Notes: generated by a model not told the origin, from the sequence alone. 8,098 nucleotides of DNA from JBAYZQ01 sp041672385 (GCA_041672385.1 JBAYZQ010000102.1:1-8098), one strand, 5' to 3'. Shown: positions 1 to 6,546, counted from the first letter of the stretch. Numbers and translations: made by a program.

Positions 1-756
1 TGAAGTTCCTGGCCTCTTGTTAAAAACTTTCATCATTTCACTTACTGTGGCCACAGCTATTTCTTCTGGAGTCTGTCCACCAAGATCTAATCCAACTGGT
101 GCAAAAACTTTTTGTGATTCAACTTTGGTTAGATTAAAGCGCTGTTTAAAATCTCTAGTTTTATTTCTAGAACCAAGAATTCCTAGGTATGAAGCCTTAC
201 TATCTACAAGATATCTTATTCCTTCTTCAGTTATAGCATAACTAGAGACAACAACTTGAGTAAATTCATTAATTTCTAACTCTTTTAATCCAGATAGTAG
301 GCTAGGCTTACAAACTATCTTAGTTGCATAAGGAAAAAGTTCTTGTTTTGAATAATCTTCACGATTTTCAACTAATTGTACTTCATAACCAGTATGAGAG
401 GCCAATTTCCCAATTTCTTGATTAACATGACCTCCACCTACCAGTATTAACTTTTTTTGTTTTTGACAAACAGTTACATTAAGCAAAACTTCACCTCCTG
501 AAAGTGGGTTATTTCCTTGTTCATTTACAAACTTTACTAGTTTTCCCTGCCCTTCTTTTAAACATTTTAAAGCAGTTTCTACACCAAAAGCTTCAAGTTC
601 ACCACCACCAATGGTTCCATAAAAATTTCCTTGACAATCAACCATCATAATTGCATTTTTTCTACTAACACTACCAGAATAACCAGCAATTGCTACCATT
701 GCAAAACTAACATTTTTTCTTTCCGCTTCAGCGGCTTTTTCAAAGGGTTTTAACAT
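1..756 (-). CDS. xdhC: XdhC-family molybdenum hydroxylase accessory protein (3' end cut by window edge)
   Basis: XdhC-family proteins bind molybdenum cofactor and help load the sulfurated cofactor into xanthine dehydrogenase-type hydroxylases in the cytoplasm. The window holds 252 codons from the ATG at 756; the stop lies beyond position 1. The N-terminal domain shows SGSVSRK (residues 27-33) and GTIGGGELE (47-55), the family's start signature. The C-terminal Rossmann-like domain begins at LVGGGH (105-110), continues with LGILGSR (191-197), and ends with the family hallmark APVGLDLGGQTPEEIA (219-234), so little is missing. The start is 10 nt after the yqeC stop and has only a weak GGGA upstream, which fits co-transcription and perhaps coupling. 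Oddity: where many relatives have a Cys-Gly-Gly motif near residue 87 this protein has SGG, and the Cys often seen after GGG is Glu53. Family assignment is secure; the particular hydroxylase served is unknown. Confidence 0.9.
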   Translation of the reverse strand, partial: MLKPFEKAAEAERKNVSFAMVAIAGYSGSVSRKNAIMMVDCQGNFYGTIGGGELEAFGVETALKCLKEGQGKLVKFVNEQGNNPLSGGEVLLNVTVCQKQKKLILVGGGHVNQEIGKLASHTGYEVQLVENREDYSKQELFPYATKIVCKPSLLSGLKELEINEFTQVVVSSYAITEEGIRYLVDSKASYLGILGSRNKTRDFKQRFNLTKVESQKVFAPVGLDLGGQTPEEIAVATVSEMMKVFNKRPGTS

Positions 757-766
757 TTTAATCCCA

Positions 767-1453
767 TCAATAAACCTTATTTTGAAGCATTGAACCAAAA
801 ATTAATTCATAATCACTTCTAAGGTATTTTTTAACTTTCTTTAATTCTTGCTTTTCCATTATATCAGCTTGGTTAAAAAATACCAAACTGTTTTTAATTA
901 AGTTCTTACAAGGGCCTTCCTTTAATGTAAGATAATAATTATAAAAATCAATATCAACTTTCCCTTTATAATCAATATCCCCAAAACAATTTAAACTGCT
1001 TAATTCTTCATTATAAGGGAAAAACCCCACAACACTTAATACTCCTTGGGTAAAAGAGGGAATAACAGGGTCTCTATAGCTATGAATTTTCAGAGGGAGA
1101 TTTCTAGCTCCATCAGCCTCAAATAAAACAATATCAAATTTATATGAAAGCTTTTCAATTTCTTCTAATGGAGGGCTTATGAGTTTTTTTTCTTTATATG
1201 CAAAAAGAATTTTTTCACCCTTTTCAACTTTATATTCAAAAATACTCTTATCAAAAAAATATTTATCAGCTTTAAAATTTCTATTTTCTGGCAATTCAAG
1301 TTTAGTGGTAGTAGTCATCAATACTGATAGCCCCAGTTTACTATAAGAGGTGGCAAGTTCAATTAAAGATTGTGTTTTACCTCCACTTCCTGTAATACCA
1401 ATTATCTTGGCTGGTTGTAATTTTTTAATAATTTGATCCACTATTTTTTCCAT
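767..1453 (-). CDS. yqeC: YqeC-like selenium-dependent hydroxylase accessory protein (putative P-loop NTPase)
   Basis: The product (228 aa) matches the YqeC family, found next to selenium-dependent molybdenum hydroxylases and thought to act in their cofactor maturation; the biochemical role is not settled. It has a Walker A-like loop, ITGSGGKTQS (residues 20-29), then MTTTTKLELP (46-55) typical of the family. FEADGARNLPLK (111-122) is followed by DPVIP (128-132), and NQAD (194-197) resembles a nucleotide-specificity motif. Length is slightly below the roughly 250 aa of enterobacterial YqeC. The gene leads a two-gene minus-strand unit with xdhC 10 nt downstream. The start at 1453 puts the Walker loop at its usual distance from the N terminus. 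No Shine-Dalgarno precedes it. Instead a promoter -10 ends 6 nt upstream, suggesting a leaderless transcript. No selenium gene (selA, selB, selD) is visible in the window, so the selenium link is by family only. Confidence 0.88.
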   Translation of the reverse strand: MEKIVDQIIKKLQPAKIIGITGSGGKTQSLIELATSYSKLGLSVLMTTTTKLELPENRNFKADKYFFDKSIFEYKVEKGEKILFAYKEKKLISPPLEEIEKLSYKFDIVLFEADGARNLPLKIHSYRDPVIPSFTQGVLSVVGFFPYNEELSSLNCFGDIDYKGKVDIDFYNYYLTLKEGPCKNLIKNSLVFFNQADIMEKQELKKVKKYLRSDYELIFGSMLQNKVY

Positions 1454-1459
1454 GAGTAA

Positions 1460-1488
1460 ACTTTATCATTTGTTAACTACGTGGTCAA
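1460..1488 (-). promoter_or_regulatory. Predicted sigma70 promoter of yqeC-xdhC
   Basis: On the minus strand TTGACC (1488-1483, five of six to consensus) is followed by a 17-bp spacer and TAAAGT (1465-1460, four of six). The -10 ends 6 nt before the yqeC ATG, so initiation would fall at or next to the start codon. No Shine-Dalgarno is present. Predicted by eye. Confidence 0.5.
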
Positions 1489-1496
1489 TTGGATTT

Positions 1497-1516
1497 ATGC
1501 AACAACATGCAACAAA
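1497..1516. repeat. Tandem 10-bp direct repeat between divergent promoters
   Basis: ATGCAACAAC is followed immediately by ATGCAACAAA (nine of ten bases identical). The pair lies in the 105-bp intergenic region between yqeC and the phosphodiesterase gene, between their two -35 boxes (1483-1488 and 1524-1529). A 10-bp period places both copies on the same face of the helix, as in an operator bound by a regulator. It could also be a chance duplication. Confidence 0.5.
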
Positions 1517-1523
1517 CACAAGC

Positions 1524-1552
1524 TTGAAAATTTCTTATTATCAAGTTAATAT
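1524..1552 (+). promoter_or_regulatory. Predicted sigma70 promoter of the yfcE-like gene
   Basis: TTGAAA (1524-1529, five of six), a 17-bp spacer and TAATAT (1547-1552, four of six). The -10 ends 6 nt before the ATG at 1559, and no Shine-Dalgarno lies between, so the transcript may start at the AUG. An overlapping TATGAT at 1550-1555 is closer to the -10 consensus but would need a 20-bp spacer. Confidence 0.5.
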
Positions 1553-1558
1553 GATTTT

Positions 1559-2101
1559 ATGAAATTATTAATTGCATCCGATCTACATGGGAGCCTATAT
1601 TGGACTGAAAAGCTTGTAAAAGCTTTTAAAGATAGTCAAGCTGAGAAATTAATTTTGTTGGGAGATATTCTTTATCACGGGCCAAGAAACGATTTACCTA
1701 AAGACTATAATCCTAAAGAAGTAGTTAAACTATTAAACACTTTTGCCTCTTCAATAATTTGTGTCAAAGGAAATTGTGATGCAGAGGTCGATGAAATGGT
1801 TCTTGATTTTGATCTTTCAAAGGCTGAAAAAATACTCACCTTTCCACCATTAAAAGATTACACTATACATTTAGTCCATGGACACCATTTACAAGAAAGG
1901 ACCTTTCCCCCAAATTCTATTATTCTTTTTGGACACACTCATATCCCAACAATATATACTTCTCAAGAAAATTATTTTATCAACCCTGGTTCTGTTTCAA
2001 TTCCTAAAAATTCCTCTCCCAATTCTTATGTTATTCTTGAAGATAGAAGTTTTAAGATAATGGATTTTGAAAAAAAAATAATTGATAGAATAGCTTTATA
2101 G
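1559..2101 (+). CDS. yfcE: YfcE-type metallophosphoesterase (phosphodiesterase)
   Basis: A 180-aa cytosolic metal-dependent phosphodiesterase of the YfcE/MJ0936 branch of the calcineurin-like superfamily. E. coli YfcE (184 aa) hydrolyses model phosphodiesters; its natural substrate is unclear. All metal-site motifs are present: D8-x-H10 in SDLHGS, D36 in LGDILYHG, GNCD (71-74) with the bridging Asn72, H107 in LVHGH, and FGHTH (124-128). The HGPRNDLP segment (40-47) and VKGNCDAEVD (69-78) are typical of YfcE rather than of other members, so the assignment is firm. The gene diverges from yqeC and precedes lnt by 70 bp. The ATG is fixed by the N-terminal strand MKLLIASDLH; an ATG 8 nt upstream is out of frame and stops after three codons. 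No Shine-Dalgarno is seen. Confidence 0.93.
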   Translation: MKLLIASDLHGSLYWTEKLVKAFKDSQAEKLILLGDILYHGPRNDLPKDYNPKEVVKLLNTFASSIICVKGNCDAEVDEMVLDFDLSKAEKILTFPPLKDYTIHLVHGHHLQERTFPPNSIILFGHTHIPTIYTSQENYFINPGSVSIPKNSSPNSYVILEDRSFKIMDFEKKIIDRIAL

Positions 2102-2112
2102 TTAAAAAATGC

Positions 2113-2132
2113 CTATTTTGGTAACAAAATAG
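2113..2132 (+). other. Perfect stem-loop between yfcE and lnt
   Basis: CTATTTTG (2113-2120) pairs perfectly with CAAAATAG (2125-2132) around a GTAA loop, a GNRA-type tetraloop. It begins 11 nt after the yfcE stop. The stem has few G-C pairs and no clean T-run follows, so it is at best a weak terminator. It could instead be a 3'-end stabiliser or processing element that lets some transcription continue into lnt. Confidence 0.45.
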
Positions 2133-2144
2133 ATTCTTATCTGT

Positions 2145-2165
2145 TATTATAGTAAATAGAAAGGA
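2145..2165 (+). promoter_or_regulatory. Ribosome binding site and possible -10 box of lnt
   Basis: AAAGGA (2160-2165) lies 6 nt before the lnt ATG and is a good Shine-Dalgarno. TATTAT (2145-2150) could be a -10 box with five of six matches, but I see no convincing -35 at the right distance, so lnt may instead be read through from yfcE. Confidence 0.45.
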
Positions 2166-2171
2166 AAAATT

Positions 2172-3899
2172 ATGAAAATTTATAAAAGAAGGAACTTCCT
2201 TACGTTTCTGTTTGAGCTTTCCTTGATTCTCTTTTCAGCTGCGTTATATTCTCTATCTTTTCCAGGATATTTTTCATATGAGGGTTTTGGATTTTTAGGA
2301 ATAATTGCCTTAATTCCAATGTTTATTGCTATTAGGCATACTACTCTACCCTTGAGTTTTTTATTTGGTTTTATTTTTGGATTTGTTTTCTATTTATTAT
2401 TCAATTATTGGTTAGCAACTTTTCATCCTCTAGCAATTTTTATTGGACCTATTTTTAAGGGTTTTGAATTTATGATTCTTTTCCCTTTTCTTTATTTTGT
2501 TAACAAAGTATTAAAAAAACGTTCCTATTTGTTCTTATCTATATTTATGACAGCCTTTTACTATTTAGGTTCAATTGGTTTTGCAGGCTATCCCTATGGA
2601 ACTCTTGGCTACAGTTTTTATAATTATCCAGTTCTTATTCAATCAGCATCGTTATTTGGTGTTTGGGGAATTACCTTTTTGATGCTTATTCCACAAGCAT
2701 TTTTTGGTAATTATTTAGGTGATAAGAATTTTGGAATTTCAGTTAAGTTCCATATTTTATGTAAAGATTTTGGCCTAGATATTTTAGTTTATCTTATGCT
2801 TTGTGTTGCTACTGTCGGTTTTGGATTCTATTCAATTAATAAATGGAGTAATGCAACGCCTTCCAAAATGGTTAAAATTACAGCAGTCCAACACAATGCT
2901 GACAGTTGGATTGGAGGTTATTCGACTTACAAAAAGAACTTTGAGAACTTGTCCGAACTCAGTATACAAGCTCTTGATGATAATCCAGATATGATTGTAT
3001 GGTCTGAAACTGCTTTTGTTCCTTCGGTTGCTTGGCATACTGCTTACCCAACGAACCAAGCTACTAGCAACTTGGTTAACTCCTTCGTCGAATTTGGAGA
3101 AAACCTACCTGTTCCTTTGATAACAGGAAATACTGAGGGAGCATTGAAGGATGAAAGCCTACCTCCAACCTTGAGCGATGGGGATTGGAATCGAAAAAGC
3201 TACAATACTGTAATTTTGTTTGGGAATGGTAAAATTCTCGGTACCTACCGAAAACAACATCTTGTACCTTTCTCAGAACATTTTCCTTATCAAAAACAAT
3301 TTCCAAAGTTTACTCAATTTTTAATTAATAATGACTATAAATGGTGGGAAAAAGGCACTGAAGAAACTGTATTTAATTATAAAGGATTGAAATTTTCTAC
3401 AACTTTATGTTTTGAAGATATTTTTGGTTCATTAAATGCAGGTTTCGTAAAAAATGGAGCTGACTTGCTCATCAATCTTTCAAATGACAGCTGGTCTAAA
3501 AGTGTAAGTGCAGAAACCCAACATATAGCTCTTTCTACCTTTAGAGCTGTTGAAAATCGAAAGTCTGAATTAAGATCAAGTAATAGCGGTATATCGGCAT
3601 TGATAAAACCTACAGGTGAAATCGTAGATCCGATGGAACCTTTTGTTATGGACTATCATACCTACGATGTTCCAATCTACAGTCATGAAGATTTTAAACC
3701 AACTTTTTACACCCTTTACAGTGATTTATTTGCTTATTTAATGCTTTTAATTACTGTTTTTTCAATTATCTTTGGTTTTATTGTATATACCATAAAAAAG
3801 AAACAAAAGAAAAATTATGAAGAACATAAACGAGATTATCCTAGTATAGGACAAGATTATGATTTCAGCTCTTACTTTAATTCATTTTCTTCTAAATAA
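2172..3899 (+). CDS. lnt: Apolipoprotein N-acyltransferase
   Basis: Lnt sits in the inner membrane and transfers an acyl chain from phospholipid to the N-terminal diacylglyceryl-cysteine of lipoproteins, the last step of lipoprotein maturation in diderms. The 575-aa product begins with several membrane segments (roughly residues 11-30, 38-55, 60-80, 88-112, 117-135, 153-180, 202-221). A periplasmic nitrilase-fold domain (about 234-495) follows, then a last membrane helix (518-541) and a charged tail of about 34 residues. The catalytic triad is visible: Glu279 in VWSETA, Lys361 in YRKQHLVPF and Cys413 in LCFED. Glu369 lies 8 residues after the Lys, as in E. coli, and Trp246 sits near the expected substrate-gate position. 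NLSNDSW (435-441), FRAVENR (457-463) and SNSGIS (470-475) are also typical. Start supported by the AAAGGA site. Within the gene, about 2880-3180 is distinctly richer in G+C than the flanks. Its last 28 bp overlap the convergent hydrolase gene. Confidence 0.96.
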   Translation: MKIYKRRNFLTFLFELSLILFSAALYSLSFPGYFSYEGFGFLGIIALIPMFIAIRHTTLPLSFLFGFIFGFVFYLLFNYWLATFHPLAIFIGPIFKGFEFMILFPFLYFVNKVLKKRSYLFLSIFMTAFYYLGSIGFAGYPYGTLGYSFYNYPVLIQSASLFGVWGITFLMLIPQAFFGNYLGDKNFGISVKFHILCKDFGLDILVYLMLCVATVGFGFYSINKWSNATPSKMVKITAVQHNADSWIGGYSTYKKNFENLSELSIQALDDNPDMIVWSETAFVPSVAWHTAYPTNQATSNLVNSFVEFGENLPVPLITGNTEGALKDESLPPTLSDGDWNRKSYNTVILFGNGKILGTYRKQHLVPFSEHFPYQKQFPKFTQFLINNDYKWWEKGTEETVFNYKGLKFSTTLCFEDIFGSLNAGFVKNGADLLINLSNDSWSKSVSAETQHIALSTFRAVENRKSELRSSNSGISALIKPTGEIVDPMEPFVMDYHTYDVPIYSHEDFKPTFYTLYSDLFAYLMLLITVFSIIFGFIVYTIKKKQKKNYEEHKRDYPSIGQDYDFSSYFNSFSSK

Positions 3900-5002
3900 A
3901 AGAAATTTTCTTCAGACTCAATTTGGTTTTTCTGATTCTTTCTTTCTCGGTTATAAAGTTTTATTGAACTTTTTGCAGCTCTAAAAAATAGTTTAATAAT
4001 TTCAATCATTTTGGATTTTGTTTGTTCATCAAGCAAAGATAACTTAATTCTCATTTCAGGTAAATTTTTGATAAAATGTCTTCTTACATCCTTTAAAGTT
4101 TTTACTCCACCAGTTCCAAATAGATTAAACATATTTTCTACAAAAAGCTCTTGTTCTTTTGGTGTAAGATTGGAAACCCATTCTTTTATGGCTTTATCCG
4201 TTATTTTACTTGAGGAAGTAACTTCTTCATCCCGCTTCAAACAAGTTTTTTCAATTTCCCATTTATAAAGGTCATGTTGAAAAATACCAAAAGAACTTGA
4301 ATTAATTACAATCGGTTCTCCTCCATGAAATAACAATCTACCAACTACTGACCCTTGTGGAACAAAATAGTGAATTTTAGCTTGCTCCATTCCCTCAAAA
4401 AGGGTTTTTACTTTACTAGCTTGAAAACCAGGTCCATCAAGATTTACAACAGTTTTTATTTTTTGTTTTTCTTCTAATTTTGAAGTAAAATAAACATAAC
4501 TAGCTAGATTTCCGCCTTTTGAATGACCGAATAATCCATAAGAATTAAATTTTCCAAAATGTTTTTCAAAATATTTTCTTGCATCAAGTTGAGCCTGTAC
4601 CGGAGTAATATAACTCATTCTAAAATCTTCTTGCCAACCAATAACCGTACTATCTGTACCTCTAAATAGCATATAACAATTCCCTTCTTGATCAAAAAGG
4701 GTTACTGCAAAGAACTGTTTTACCAGTTCTTTATTAAAATCGTATTGATAATCACACAAGTTAAGAGCTGAAAACCTTGGACTATTCAAAAGAGAAGTAA
4801 CAAGAGTTTGGTCTTTTTCCATTAAGAAAGGTCCTTCCATAAGCTCTAAATAATCTTTAACTTTTGAATCTTTTTTAAGGCTATACCTTTCAAATGGTAA
4901 ATAGCTTAACCTAGATAAAATCAAATAATCTACTTCATTTAGTGGATCTTGTTTAAAAGAAAGATCTCCTCTCCAACTTAAATATTCAAAAATATCTGAC
5001 AT
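3872..5002 (-). CDS. DUF2974 (Mbeg1-like) alpha/beta-hydrolase family protein
   Basis: A 376-aa protein with the DUF2974 opening: YLSWRGDLSF (7-16) then PLNEVDYLILSRLSY (20-34). It looks like a serine alpha/beta-hydrolase. The nucleophile elbow GHSKGGN (159-165) places the catalytic Ser at 161; FRGTD (113-117) is the lipase-like strand near the oxyanion hole. Asp189 in NLDGPGF and His243 in FQHD are the likely acid and base. No signal peptide or membrane helix is evident. The C-terminal 100 residues are charged and helical. The substrate is unknown; lipase-like chemistry is only inferred from the fold. The gene is last in the azlC-azlD-yuiD unit. Its ATG is 3 nt after the yuiD stop, and a CCGGAG Shine-Dalgarno (5016-5011) lies inside yuiD, 8 nt from the start. 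Its 3' end overlaps lnt on the opposite strand by 28 bp. Confidence 0.85.
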   Translation of the reverse strand: MSDIFEYLSWRGDLSFKQDPLNEVDYLILSRLSYLPFERYSLKKDSKVKDYLELMEGPFLMEKDQTLVTSLLNSPRFSALNLCDYQYDFNKELVKQFFAVTLFDQEGNCYMLFRGTDSTVIGWQEDFRMSYITPVQAQLDARKYFEKHFGKFNSYGLFGHSKGGNLASYVYFTSKLEEKQKIKTVVNLDGPGFQASKVKTLFEGMEQAKIHYFVPQGSVVGRLLFHGGEPIVINSSSFGIFQHDLYKWEIEKTCLKRDEEVTSSSKITDKAIKEWVSNLTPKEQELFVENMFNLFGTGGVKTLKDVRRHFIKNLPEMRIKLSLLDEQTKSKMIEIIKLFFRAAKSSIKLYNRERKNQKNQIESEENFFYLEENELK

Positions 5003-5005
5003 AAA

Positions 5006-5488
5006 TCAAACTCCGGAAATAATATTTGTTACAATGAATCCAACAATAATCCCTAAAATTCCGCCAAAGAAAACTTGAGGAAACGTATGACCAAGTAAAG
5101 TTTTAAGATTTTGTTCGGTTATTTTTCCTTCATTTGAAACATTTCTTAAAATACGGCTCCATTCATTTAAGACTTCGGCATGTTGGCCTGCAGCACGCCT
5201 AATACCCATTGCATCATGTATAACAATTATTGCAAATACAAAACAAATTGCAAATTCGGTAGATCCCACCCCTTTTACAATTCCTACACTTGTAACCAAG
5301 GCAACAACACTTGCTGTATGACTTGAAGGCATACCTCCAGTTGTATATAACATTTTTAATTCAAGTTTATGAGTTATTAAAACATTAATAAAGGGTTTAA
5401 AAAACTGTGCTATAAGCATAGCAAGAAAAGCAGAAACTAAAGGTGCATTCTCAATCAAATTATTATTCATGTTTTGATAATAATTCAT
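5006..5488 (-). CDS. yuiD: Divergent PAP2 family membrane protein (DUF212, YuiD-like)
   Basis: A 160-aa integral membrane protein of the DUF212 family, described as a divergent branch of the PAP2 acid phosphatases. Visible signatures are AQFFKP (27-32), TGGMPSSHTA (50-59) corresponding to the PSxH motif, HDAMGIRRAAGQHAEVLN (91-108), and LLGHT (131-135) resembling the third PAP2 motif. The usual first PAP2 motif (KX6RP) is not apparent, as is normal for the family. About four hydrophobic segments are seen (13-32, 58-73, 79-95, 137-156). The molecular function is not established; lipid-phosphate chemistry is an inference from the fold. The ATG at 5488 directly abuts the azlD stop (TAAATG) with no Shine-Dalgarno, pointing to translational coupling. 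A second in-frame ATG at codon 7 also lacks a site and cannot be excluded as the start. Confidence 0.9.
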   Translation of the reverse strand: MNYYQNMNNNLIENAPLVSAFLAMLIAQFFKPFINVLITHKLELKMLYTTGGMPSSHTASVVALVTSVGIVKGVGSTEFAICFVFAIIVIHDAMGIRRAAGQHAEVLNEWSRILRNVSNEGKITEQNLKTLLGHTFPQVFFGGILGIIVGFIVTNIISGV

Positions 5489-5797
5489 TTAAACTAGAAG
5501 TGCAATATAAGTAACAATCACACTTACAATAATTGAAAGTAGCATACTCGGTTTGAGAAAATTAACCAAAAAGGCAGCTAAAACGCCCAACAGACCTGCA
5601 TACCAAACTGGAAAAAAATCAAGAATTGTATAAGGAAAAATCAAAGCACCAATAGCTGTTACAGGTAAAAGTTTCATACATTTCTTAACAAAAGGTGGAA
5701 CTTTGTTCAAAAAAGATAGATAAAAAGGGATGAACCGAGGAATCATAGTAGCCACTCCAGCAACAAGAACAATCAAATACATGGGTAAATTTTTCAT
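5489..5797 (-). CDS. azlD: AzlD-family branched-chain amino-acid transport subunit
   Basis: The small partner (102 aa) of the AzlC/AzlD exporter, equivalent to YgaH of E. coli YgaZH, which exports valine and other branched-chain amino acids. It shows the family pattern: an N-terminal helix (6-18), the MIPRFIPF motif (18-25), a proline-rich turn at VPPF (33-36), LPVTAIGALIFP (44-55), and two further hydrophobic stretches (64-80, 85-102). The length is normal. The ATG immediately follows the azlC stop (TAGATG), and a strong AAAGGAGG Shine-Dalgarno (5813-5806) is embedded in the last codons of azlC, 8 nt from the start. The pair should therefore be made in linked amounts. Confidence 0.92.
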   Translation of the reverse strand: MKNLPMYLIVLVAGVATMIPRFIPFYLSFLNKVPPFVKKCMKLLPVTAIGALIFPYTILDFFPVWYAGLLGVLAAFLVNFLKPSMLLSIIVSVIVTYIALLV

Positions 5798-6502
5798 CTA
5801 CTTTTCCTCCTTTATTAATAAAGCTCCAATTACAGCGGTAGAAACCATCGAAATAACAAAAGACCAGCCAGAGGGAAAAGATAAAACAATAATCAAAAAC
5901 GAATTAATTGCTGCAGAAAAACCAGCAATTATAAGTACTTTTGGCCCTTTATTTTTAAATTCAACACTTAGTAAACTTGAAAACATAGCATACAAAGTAA
6001 CTCCTACCGCCATTTGAAGTGCTTTTGGAAGAATCATTCCCATCATAAAGCCAACTGCTGTACCTAAATTCCAACCCAGGTAAGAAGAACTGATTAAACC
6101 GGCCATATAATCAAAACTTATACAATCACTATTTTTCATTGAAGCTACAGTGAAAATTTCATCGGTAACTCCAAAAGCAACAATCATCTTTTTTATTCCC
6201 TTCACCCCCGGAGCTAAATGGGTTCTTAAGGCAACTCCCATAAAAAGATAACGAAGATTTATTAAATTAATGCCAATAAAATATTCAAACAATAAGGCCC
6301 CAGAGGCAAAAAGATTAACAGCTAAAAACTGTCCTGCTCCAGCAAAGTTTGTAAAACTGTATAAACAGGTTTCAAAAAAAGGAATTCCTACATTCCTACA
6401 AATTAAACCAAAAGCAATTGCTGTCGAAAAATAACCTAAAAGTATTGGAATTCCGTCTTGAAAACCTTCACCATAACTAAAATCACCTTCATTTTTTTTC
6501 AT
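5798..6502 (-). CDS. azlC: AzlC-family branched-chain amino-acid exporter, large subunit
   Basis: The large subunit (234 aa) of the two-component AzlC/AzlD (YgaZ/YgaH, LIV-E) exporter in the inner membrane. Family signatures are DGIPILLGYFSTAIAFG (16-32), FAGAGQF (53-59), INLRYLFMG (81-89) and GVTDE (111-115). Hydrophobic segments alternate along the rest, including 134-156, 160-178, 188-207 and 213-230. The length is typical. It is the first gene of the four-gene minus-strand unit. The ATG at 6502 is the only in-frame ATG ahead of the conserved start of the domain. No Shine-Dalgarno precedes it; the predicted promoter would leave a leader of only about 3 nt. No AzlB/Lrp-like regulator gene is adjacent. 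Substrate preference within the amino acids cannot be read from sequence. Confidence 0.93.
   Translation of the reverse strand: MKKNEGDFSYGEGFQDGIPILLGYFSTAIAFGLICRNVGIPFFETCLYSFTNFAGAGQFLAVNLFASGALLFEYFIGINLINLRYLFMGVALRTHLAPGVKGIKKMIVAFGVTDEIFTVASMKNSDCISFDYMAGLISSSYLGWNLGTAVGFMMGMILPKALQMAVGVTLYAMFSSLLSVEFKNKGPKVLIIAGFSAAINSFLIIVLSFPSGWSFVISMVSTAVIGALLIKEEK
5806..5813 (-). promoter_or_regulatory. Strong ribosome binding site of azlD inside azlC
   Basis: AAAGGAGG on the minus strand, encoded within the last codons of azlC, 8 nt before the azlD ATG. It is the best Shine-Dalgarno in the window and fixes the azlD start despite zero spacing between the genes. Confidence 0.85.
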
Positions 6503-6512
6503 ATTGAAAAAT

Positions 6513-6541
6513 ATACTACTTTGTTTTGAAATTTCTTACAA
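6513..6541 (-). promoter_or_regulatory. Predicted sigma70 promoter of the azlC operon
   Basis: On the minus strand TTGTAA (6541-6536), a 17-bp spacer and TAGTAT (6518-6513). The -10 ends 10 nt before the azlC ATG, implying a leader of only a few nucleotides. TATATT (6515-6510) is a better -10 by sequence but would need a 20-bp spacer. The -35 is 5 bp from the -35 of the divergent flavoprotein promoter. Confidence 0.4.
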
Positions 6542-6546
6542 CAAAC

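Noticed and set aside
17..241. Plus-strand open frame of 74 codons opposite xdhC
   Set aside because: It lies wholly antisense to a clear XdhC C-terminal domain, has no ribosome binding site and its translation resembles no family.
1878..2060. Second-frame open stretch inside the yfcE-like gene
   Set aside because: The conserved metal motifs LVHGH and FGHTH are in the other frame; this one is an AT-rich shadow.
2803..3306. Open frames of 60-80 codons inside lnt on both strands (2803-2994, 2832-3059, 3076-3306)
   Set aside because: All are contained in the lnt nitrilase domain, whose motifs run unbroken. They reflect the locally higher G+C of that patch, which lowers stop-codon frequency.
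3895..3918. Possible terminator after lnt around AAGAAATTTTCTT
   Set aside because: The stem is almost only A-T with a loop too short to form, and no T-run follows at the right place.
4011..4268. Open frame antisense to the DUF2974 gene
   Set aside because: No start site or family resemblance; fully covered by the minus-strand gene.
5730..6017. Open frame antisense to the azlC/azlD junction
   Set aside because: It crosses two well-supported transporter genes on the other strand and has no ribosome binding site.
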